Assembly: GCA_003647715.1 (NCBI GenBank)
Contig: QMNJ01000091.1
Coordinates: 1-6,199, forward strand
Length of the DNA stretch: 6,199 nt
Direction: 5' to 3'
Source of the DNA: Candidatus Coatesiibacteriota bacterium
Lineage (GTDB): Bacteria; RBG-13-66-14; B26-G2
Every line of letters starts with the position of its first letter. Within the stretch, counting starts at the first letter, position 1. Positions 1 to 4,303 of the stretch are shown here, in pieces. The notes under the pieces were generated by a model, which did not search any database, was not told where the DNA came from, and saw nothing but the letters and a program-made list of their open reading frames with translations. Position numbers and translations under genes: made by a program.

Positions 1-26
1 ATCTATTAGTGATGTGTGAGCATAAG

Positions 27-65
27 TTTTTTATTTTTTATTTTTTTTATTTTTTTGATATTTTT
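27..65. other. T-tract array upstream of the DNRLRE gene
   Basis: Five runs of T (27-32, 34-39, 41-48, 50-56, 61-65) are separated by single A residues or by GATA. The runs recur about every 7 to 11 bases, close to helical spacing, so the segment could be intrinsically curved or act as an UP-type element for the gene starting at 101. No gene is visible in 1-100. Confidence 0.5.
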
Positions 66-75
66 ATTGTAAAAT
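47..75 (+). promoter_or_regulatory. Possible promoter of the DNRLRE gene
   Basis: TAAAAT at 70-75 matches the sigma70 -10 hexamer at 5 of 6 positions. It would place the transcription start near 82, leaving a short leader that still contains the ribosome binding site at 88-93. The matching -35 region, TTATTT at 47-52 with a 17-base spacer, is poor and lies inside the T-tracts. TTGATA at 55-60 is a better -35 hexamer, but its -10 would put the start inside the ribosome binding site. The exact site is uncertain. Confidence 0.3.
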
Positions 76-100
76 TAAGTAATAGAGAGGAGGTTAAAAA

Positions 101-733
101 ATGAAGAATCTAATTATGGTTATTCCATTGGTCATTGCTTTATTACCGCTTTATGCTGTTGCTGAGGAAGCAGAGTTAGAGCCAATAGCAGATGCCCCTG
201 TATTTGAATTGCATGGAGACGAAAACTATGGGTCTGAGTATTATGGCTACTGGGGTTATTACAATGGTGGTCAGAGAACACTCATCAAGTATGACCTCAC
301 CGGGATAGAAGGAGAAGTAACTGGGGCGAGAATGAGCTGGCAGTGTATGCAGAATAATGCTGGTAGTGGAGATATGTGGGCTTGTAAGTTGCTTGGTGAC
401 TGGGAAGAGGATGAGGTAACATGGAACAATCAACCCAACCACGATGATACTGAAGATGGAAGGTTGCTTGATATCGAGTGGGACCCGGACAATGGTCCTG
501 TAGAGCACGATTGCACCAATGCAGCGATTGACATCATTCAAAACTGGATAGACAATCCAGACGAAAACTATGGTTTAATATTGAGGAAGTATCCAGAGTC
601 GGGGAATACTCCCCGTTGCTATCCGTATATGAAGGAGTCAGCATATCAATCGGTATTGCTTATTGTGGAATATAATCCAACAAATGTTGTTGAATCATCT
701 TCGGTGGGAGCGGTGAAGGCATTGTTTAAGTAG
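101..733 (+). CDS. Secreted DNRLRE-domain protein with C-terminal tag
   Basis: A 210-residue exported protein. Residues 1-21 form a signal peptide (Lys at position 3, a hydrophobic core, then AVA before Glu22). The mature part carries the hallmarks of the DNRLRE family, beta-sandwich modules of secreted and surface proteins: W101-E-E-D-E-V-T-W-N-N-Q-P112, a helix with IIQNWI at 145-150, and ENYGLILR at 155-162. The mature part has four cysteines (82, 95, 138, 173), enough for two disulfides. It is acidic and rich in Tyr, Trp and Asp. A single module with no enzyme domain suggests a structural or binding role, which is inference. The last 14 residues (197-210) match the ends of two secreted proteins encoded at 1470-3202. 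The start is set by AGGAGG at 88-93, 7 bases before the ATG. The gene stands alone and ends in a strong terminator. Confidence 0.85.
   Translation: MKNLIMVIPLVIALLPLYAVAEEAELEPIADAPVFELHGDENYGSEYYGYWGYYNGGQRTLIKYDLTGIEGEVTGARMSWQCMQNNAGSGDMWACKLLGDWEEDEVTWNNQPNHDDTEDGRLLDIEWDPDNGPVEHDCTNAAIDIIQNWIDNPDENYGLILRKYPESGNTPRCYPYMKESAYQSVLLIVEYNPTNVVESSSVGAVKALFK
689..730 (+). other. C-terminal tag of the DNRLRE protein
   Basis: This encodes VESSSVGAVKALFK, the last 14 residues before the stop. It fits the pattern hE[ST][SE]S[VI]Gx[IV][KR]x[LI]F[KR] shared with the proteins ending at 2396 and 1473. The serines are TCA, TCT and TCG, whereas the copy at 2396-2437 uses AGC, AGT and TCA. The function is unknown; I infer a sorting or attachment signal. 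Confidence 0.7.
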
Positions 734-756
734 AGGAGGGACTTACTCCGTGAGGT

Positions 757-788
757 AAAGGAGGGGGCGGTTTAACCCCCTCTTTTTT
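757..788 (+). terminator. Intrinsic terminator after the DNRLRE gene
   Basis: GAGGGGG (761-767) pairs with CCCCCTC (776-782) across an 8-base loop and is followed at once by six T (783-788). The stem can be extended by AAAG (757-760) pairing into the T run. It lies 24 bases past the stop codon. No T run follows the stem on the opposite strand, so it should not end the convergent gene at 919-1380. Confidence 0.92.
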
Positions 789-918
789 GTAAAGACATAC
801 TATTTTTTATATATACATCTTCTTTTGGGGTTTGGATAGTATATGATTATACTGTTATACATTGTTATTGAGATTGCTGATTTTTCTTCTTAAATGAGGT
901 TATTTAATACCCACAATT

Positions 919-1380
919 TTATATATTGTTCTCCAGGCGGGATTCGTCGTAGTATATGAGAGCAGCATCCTTGCTCTTTATCATCCTGGTCTTTATCAGT
1001 ATGTTGATAAAGTTGTCGTAGGTCAGTTCGCCCTGGAACTCATAGTCCACCAGTTCCTTCAAAGCATTGAAGGCGACGGTGGTGTCTATCTTGCCTTTAT
1101 TCACCATCCTGTCTAGCAATACAATCGCCATGGAGATATATGACCGCACATTGGACCATTCCATTCTCACCAGATTATATGCCTCTGCTGGCTCAATCCG
1201 CTTGGTTTTCACGAAATAATCCATAAGATGGGTGATGACGTCCTTCGGCAGTGGCTCCAGATTCCCATTGATTTTACCGGAATTATTTCCCTGATTGGTA
1301 TGATTATGGTTATTCCCGTTATTTGTGATTACAAGCTCAATCAACTTGGATATCAGTTCAATTACCTCAGAATTTGCCAT
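919..1380 (-). CDS. Unrecognised 153-residue helical-repeat protein
   Basis: I do not recognise this family. There is no signal peptide or membrane segment, so it is probably cytoplasmic. Residues 1-19 look like an amphipathic helix (ISKLIELVI), and 20-40 are a low-complexity Asn/Gly/His linker. From residue 47 to the end there are three degenerate repeats of exactly 36 residues, starting at 47, 83 and 119. Their cores are FVKTKRIEPAEAYNLV, MVNKGKIDTTVAFNAL and LIKTRMIKSKDAALIY. Ile and Ala occupy fixed positions (62/98/134 and 67/103/139). The period and helix-turn-helix look suggest an alpha-solenoid of the PPR/TPR kind, used for binding rather than catalysis; that is inference. ATG at 1380 follows AAGGAG (1387-1392) by 6 bases. 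The gene has its own promoter and converges on the DNRLRE gene. No terminator is evident downstream. Confidence 0.8.
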   Translation of the reverse strand: MANSEVIELISKLIELVITNNGNNHNHTNQGNNSGKINGNLEPLPKDVITHLMDYFVKTKRIEPAEAYNLVRMEWSNVRSYISMAIVLLDRMVNKGKIDTTVAFNALKELVDYEFQGELTYDNFINILIKTRMIKSKDAALIYYDESRLENNI

Positions 1381-1426
1381 AATTTTCTCCTTACTTGCTT
1401 AATTGCAAAATTAATTTAACAATATA

Positions 1427-1454
1427 AATATATCATATTTTTACAAAGTGTAAA
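1427..1454 (-). promoter_or_regulatory. Promoter of the helical-repeat gene
   Basis: Reading the minus strand, TTTACA (1454-1449, 5 of 6 to TTGACA) is followed after 16 bases by TATATT (1432-1427, 5 of 6 to TATAAT). A TGA just before it gives an extended -10. Transcription should start near 1420, about 40 bases before the ATG at 1380. The site lies between the end of the five-gene operon and this gene, so the gene need not depend on read-through. Confidence 0.55.
1440..1454. promoter_or_regulatory. Palindrome overlapping the -35 box
   Basis: TTTACA-AAG-TGTAAA is a perfect 6-base inverted repeat with a 3-base centre. It covers the proposed -35 of the promoter at 1427-1454, which is where a repressor site would sit. 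It has no T run, so it is a poor terminator for the operon ending at 1470. Confidence 0.3.
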
Positions 1455-1469
1455 GGGGATAGATAAGAA

Positions 1470-2390
1470 TTATCTGAATATCGTCTTGATTGTTCCTATG
1501 CTTTCGGTTTCTATTGATACAGATGGTATCTTATACCAGTCCAGTATGTCACCCATCACGGTAAAGCGCTCTTCGCTTGTGCCTATCGCCTCAAAGGGGC
1601 AGGACATAAGGGCTATGCGATACTTACCACCCATCAGTTTCTCGCCCTCATTGTGTATGCAGGCATAGTGGTGGTATTCACCTCCATCATACCATTTAGC
1701 ATCACCGCCATCCACCATGCTCTCAAGCATATCGGGGTAGTTCTGTGATGACTTCCAGTCAATGGTGATGGTGTCTGCCTTATAGATTGGAGATGATTGT
1801 TCGGAGTCAAGCGTCCAGTCGTCGTCAACCTCAATCCAGTCGGTGAAGTTATCCTGTGGGTAGTCAAGAGATAGAAGGTGGGAGAAGAGCGGGCTATAGG
1901 TCTGCGACTGTGTGCTGGCATCCGCCACGCAGTTCCAGGCAACCCACATTCCGGATAACAATACACCCCTGTCACCCTCCAGAGTGGTGAGGTATGAAAA
2001 CAATGTCTGTTCCTCCTCAAGTGTAAGGGTTATATGACCGTAGTAGGGTATATCGGAGGAGTATTGCCCGGAGTTGCCGGTGAACCAGATAATCAGACCG
2101 TAGGGTTCAAGGTCTTCAAGTTGTGGTGAGCCGTAGGTATCGTGGTCCCAGTAGGTATAGTTGACATTATGCCAGTCAAGTGCTGATATATAGTAGGCGT
2201 CAAAGTATTCGGGATTGTCAACACCATCCGTCTGGTCACTCACAAGAAGGATGTTGGTTCCGGTCTCGTATTCTACATGGGGCTTTGAGGTATGCTCGCC
2301 ATCACCTTCGCTCCACCTCGTATCAGCATATGTGAGAATAGGTATTATAGTTAGAGCAGATATCAGGATTGTGGTGTATATCTTATTCAT
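1470..2390 (-). CDS. Secreted amidotransferase-like-fold protein, C-terminal tag
   Basis: A 306-residue exported protein, last in the operon. The signal peptide is residues 1-22 (TYA before Asp23). The mature part opens with NILLVSDQTDG (46-56), then a helix and WDHDTYGSPQLEDLEPY (81-97), then IIWFTGN (100-106) and GVLLSG (142-147). This strand order is typical of the class I glutamine-amidotransferase-like (ThuA-like) domain found in secreted proteins of FCB-type bacteria. The elbow reads SGMW (146-149), with no nucleophilic Cys, so amidase activity is not expected. Residues 150-290 are acidic and aromatic with no recognised motif. The last 14 residues (IETESIGTIKTIFR) are the shared tag. 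ATG at 2390 lies 2 bases after the upstream stop, and the only weak Shine-Dalgarno (AAGGT) is about 14 bases away, so translational coupling is likely. Its role is unknown; surface binding is a guess. Confidence 0.8.
   Translation of the reverse strand: MNKIYTTILISALTIIPILTYADTRWSEGDGEHTSKPHVEYETGTNILLVSDQTDGVDNPEYFDAYYISALDWHNVNYTYWDHDTYGSPQLEDLEPYGLIIWFTGNSGQYSSDIPYYGHITLTLEEEQTLFSYLTTLEGDRGVLLSGMWVAWNCVADASTQSQTYSPLFSHLLSLDYPQDNFTDWIEVDDDWTLDSEQSSPIYKADTITIDWKSSQNYPDMLESMVDGGDAKWYDGGEYHHYACIHNEGEKLMGGKYRIALMSCPFEAIGTSEERFTVMGDILDWYKIPSVSIETESIGTIKTIFR
1473..1514 (-). other. C-terminal tag of the 306-residue secreted protein
   Basis: This encodes IETESIGTIKTIFR directly before the TAA stop. 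It matches the tags at 689-730 and 2396-2437 in the E-x-x-S-h-G-x-h-K/R-x-h-F-K/R positions. Its fixed serine is AGC, versus TCG and TCA in the other two, so the match is not recent DNA copying. Confidence 0.65.
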
Positions 2391-2392
2391 AT

Positions 2393-3202
2393 CTATCTGA
2401 ACAAAGACCTTATAACTCCTATTGAACTGCTTTCAATGTATTCACCGCTCTGAGTCAGATAGGTTAGATACTTATTCATCAGGTTCTCTTTTGTGTTTCC
2501 GCCCTCGCCATCCTTCAGGGCGCTGAATATGAAACTGGAGTAGATTATCCTATACGGGATTCGGTTCAATATTACCCTGCCGTTTGATTGAACACCTGCC
2601 CTTAGCGATACCATCGCAAGTGTGCCCGTTTCTGCGGATATCTCGTCCACATAGTTGTCGGGTAGTTCTGTCTGATAGGCGTAATACTGCATAGAGATGC
2701 CTTCAAGCATGGTGCCATTCACCCCATTAGCAAAGTTAACATTGCCTTCAGTGTAGTATCTCCCATCGTTTTCAAATTTTGTACCTGTGTATGAGAAGAG
2801 TTCAGTTGAGCCGTATGCAAAGGCGAAATCACAACCCTCTATGTATAATGCGCCACCGTTCTGCAGGTAGGTGATTAGCGCCTCTTCATCACCTGCATCA
2901 AGGGTGCCGTTGTAGGGGTAGAAGCCAAAGAGTGCGAATATTGCCATATATTGGGATAGGTCATCTGGTAGGGAGGTCGTGGTATCCACTGTGTATCCCA
3001 GAGCGGTCAGCGTATTTTCTATCCAGTATTCACTGCCTATGGTGTTATCAGTGTCCTCGGGGTCAGTGAATGTTCCACCTGTATCATTATCCCAGATGAG
3101 GAAGTCAGTGGAGTAGGCACTCCCAAAGCATATCAATAGAGTGAGCATAATAAGGATTCTATAGGATGTAGATTTCGCCGCTCTGAAAGCACTGCAAGAC
3201 AT
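2393..3202 (-). CDS. Secreted amidotransferase-like-fold protein, C-terminal tag
   Basis: A 269-residue exported protein. Residues 1-31 form a long signal peptide: basic RAAKSTSYR, hydrophobic ILIMLTLLICFG, cleavage near SAYS. The mature protein starts with DFLIWDNDTGG (33-43), then a helix and ALGYTV (67-72), AIFALFGF (87-94), a helix with EEALITYLQNGG (106-117), and LYIEGCDFAFAYG (119-131). This is the layout of an amidotransferase-like Rossmann domain, related to the next gene. Cys124 is at the nucleophile elbow, but the protein has no histidine at all, so a Cys-His catalytic pair is impossible and a binding role is more likely. It ends in the shared tag IESSSIGVIRSLFR. Its ATG overlaps the upstream TAA by one base (TAATG), and AAGGA at 3212-3216 supports this start. 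An inner ATG at residue 19 would leave almost no basic region before the hydrophobic core. Confidence 0.8.
   Translation of the reverse strand: MSCSAFRAAKSTSYRILIMLTLLICFGSAYSTDFLIWDNDTGGTFTDPEDTDNTIGSEYWIENTLTALGYTVDTTTSLPDDLSQYMAIFALFGFYPYNGTLDAGDEEALITYLQNGGALYIEGCDFAFAYGSTELFSYTGTKFENDGRYYTEGNVNFANGVNGTMLEGISMQYYAYQTELPDNYVDEISAETGTLAMVSLRAGVQSNGRVILNRIPYRIIYSSFIFSALKDGEGGNTKENLMNKYLTYLTQSGEYIESSSIGVIRSLFR
2396..2437 (-). other. C-terminal tag of the 269-residue secreted protein
   Basis: This encodes IESSSIGVIRSLFR directly before the TAG stop. It is the closest match to the tag of the DNRLRE protein (ESSS then V/I, G, x, h, K/R, x, L, F, K/R), although two of its three consecutive serines use AGY codons where the DNRLRE gene uses TCN. 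Confidence 0.7.
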
Positions 3203-3447
3203 TACTGCTTTTCCTTTGTTTTCTCTTCTTCTTTCTTAAGTGCTTCTTGTTCCCTTACCGCTTGATTGAGGTCTTTGAGCAGGGCATCAGTGTTTATTCC
3301 ATGGGCAATTGCACCCTCCTCTAAGCTCTCAAACTGCGCCACGACACAGCCGATGCACATCAGACCGTGCCGGAAGAATACCTCAACGGTGTATGGGTAT
3401 TTACTTATAATCTCCTGAATCTTCATATCCTTCGTTATCATTGACAT
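3202..3447 (-). CDS. DUF1858 / hybrid-cluster-associated redox disulfide protein
   Basis: An 81-residue cytoplasmic protein. Residues 4-60 match the DUF1858 domain as found in the 'hybrid cluster protein-associated redox disulfide' family: ITKDMKIQEIISKYP, then VEVFFRHGLMCIGC with Cys31 and Cys34 as a CxxC pair, then FESLEEGAIAHGI. The family is short and is thought to do thiol-disulfide or metal-related chemistry; its partner reaction is not established. Residues 62-81 form a charged Glu/Lys tail that goes beyond the usual domain. No hybrid cluster protein gene is in this window. Instead the gene sits between a membrane protein and secreted proteins in an operon headed by a radical SAM enzyme, which suggests a redox helper role there. 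ATG at 3447 follows AGGTGG (3455-3460) by 7 bases, and that site directly abuts the upstream stop. The third-codon ATG (Met3) is a less well spaced alternative. Confidence 0.88.
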   Translation of the reverse strand: MSMITKDMKIQEIISKYPYTVEVFFRHGLMCIGCVVAQFESLEEGAIAHGINTDALLKDLNQAVREQEALKKEEEKTKEKQ

Positions 3448-3461
3448 TACTCAACCACCTT

Positions 3462-4253
3462 TTAGGGAATATATTTTACTATAAAACCTCTCCATATAGG
3501 AGCCAGAAGGTATTTTAAAATAATATCTGCAATTATCAAAGCCAAACCTGAATAAAGATAGTTAGAAAATCTATTATATTTCCACCTTTTATTGCTTATC
3601 TTGAATATAAGGGGGGTGGCGAAGAAGATTGACAGGATAATGTATCCCACCACTCTTATCTCTGCCCAGATGGGCCATCCGATTAGAGAGATAACTCCGG
3701 GGTTTGTTGAGGTCAGTGCCAGACAACCAACATAGTAGTTCATATAGTTCAGAAGTATGCTACCGCTAACCAGACCGCCGAAGCCACCCATGGCAAGTGT
3801 AAGCATTATGAATAGGGAGAGGTGAATGATGTGTTGTGGAAAGAATCGCGTGATATCGCCCTCTATGCCTTTTCCCGTCTCAAGCCACTCCCACATCTCC
3901 TCTGTGTAGGTGCCTCCTCTTATGATTATCTTCTTTGCCACACTGGGCTCCTGATATGTATAGAGGATGGTGAAGGCGGACAGTATGACAGCCCAGAAAA
4001 TTACCATAGCAACCGCGGTCTTATATCTCTGCCTAATAATGTATAAAAGATAGACCGGGTAGATGAGGAGGGCATTTATTATTGGTAGAAGGAGGTCAAT
4101 TCCAATTTTAATACCCAGAGAAAAGCCGAGCGGGGTAGATGCGATTATGTAGATGACGACAGATGAGGTGGGGATGCCCTTAGAATACTCAATTAACCTT
4201 GTGATTATTCCCTTCTGCTCTTCTTTATCTTCAATATTCTCTTCGTCTGACAT
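3462..4253 (-). CDS. Multi-pass membrane protein of unknown function
   Basis: I do not recognise the family. The 263 residues start with an acidic cytoplasmic head (MSDEENIEDKEEQ), then about six or seven membrane helices near residues 30-48, 52-73, 79-98, 142-160, 163-181, 201-217 and 233-252. Positive clusters RQRYK (74-78) and KISNKRWKYNR (218-228) should face the cytoplasm. That puts the hydrophilic loop 100-140, with EEMWEWLETGKG, outside. A Gly-rich helix pair (MGGFGGLVSGS, 155-165) leads to NYMNYYVGCLALTSTNPG (169-186), the part most likely to be functional. The frame extends to a TTG at 4277, but AAGGA at 4262-4266 sits 8 bases before the ATG at 4253 and nothing suitable precedes the TTG. 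It lies between the radical SAM gene (50-base gap) and the DUF1858 gene (14-base gap). Transport, or processing of the secreted neighbours, would both fit; neither is shown. Confidence 0.8.
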   Translation of the reverse strand: MSDEENIEDKEEQKGIITRLIEYSKGIPTSSVVIYIIASTPLGFSLGIKIGIDLLLPIINALLIYPVYLLYIIRQRYKTAVAMVIFWAVILSAFTILYTYQEPSVAKKIIIRGGTYTEEMWEWLETGKGIEGDITRFFPQHIIHLSLFIMLTLAMGGFGGLVSGSILLNYMNYYVGCLALTSTNPGVISLIGWPIWAEIRVVGYIILSIFFATPLIFKISNKRWKYNRFSNYLYSGLALIIADIILKYLLAPIWRGFIVKYIP

Positions 4254-4261
4254 AATTATCG

Positions 4262-4266
4262 TCCTT
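4262..4266 (-). promoter_or_regulatory. Ribosome binding site deciding the membrane-protein start
   Basis: AAGGA on the minus strand lies 8 bases upstream of the ATG at 4253. It falls inside the longer reading that would start at TTG 4277, so it argues for the shorter 263-residue protein. Confidence 0.65.
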
Positions 4267-4269
4267 GGA

Positions 4270-4299
4270 GTAAACAAAGATTGAACTGGTATTGTTTAC
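4270..4299 (-). repeat. Inverted repeat between the radical SAM and membrane genes
   Basis: GTAAACAA (4270-4277) and TTGTTTAC (4292-4299) are perfect 8-base inverted arms around a 14-base loop. They fill most of the only sizeable gap in the operon and end 3 bases before the ribosome binding site at 4262-4266. In the mRNA this could be a weak hairpin for processing or translation control, or a protein site in DNA. There is no T run, so it is not a terminator. Confidence 0.4.
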
Positions 4300-4303
4300 A
4301 TCA

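Noticed and set aside
176..541. 121-residue minus-strand frame opposite the DNRLRE gene
   Set aside because: It is the antisense shadow of a well-supported gene, with no ribosome binding site and no recognisable motif.
838..853. AGTATA-TGAT-TATACT inverted repeat in the 789-918 gap
   Set aside because: The arms are only six weak base pairs in AT-rich DNA, with no T run or nearby promoter. I see no gene or other clear site in 789-918.
1634..2020. 128-residue minus-strand frame inside the 306-residue secreted protein gene
   Set aside because: It lacks a coherent domain, is odd in composition (Thr/Arg/Pro-rich), and overlaps a gene with a clear signal peptide and fold in the other frame.
1473..2437. 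C-terminal tags as type IX secretion signals
   Set aside because: There is no ~70 to 80-residue beta-sandwich C-terminal domain before the last residues, and the 14-residue pattern does not match that signal.
3462..4253. Membrane protein as an exosortase/archaeosortase-type enzyme processing the C-terminal tags
   Set aside because: Cys177 and Arg200 occur in a plausible order, but the usual surrounding motifs and following His/Asn are not seen, and the tags lack the hydrophobic helix such enzymes use.
4254..4277. Start of the membrane protein at TTG 4277
   Set aside because: No ribosome binding site precedes it, while AAGGA at 4262-4266 is ideally placed for ATG 4253. The TTG also lies within an inverted-repeat arm.
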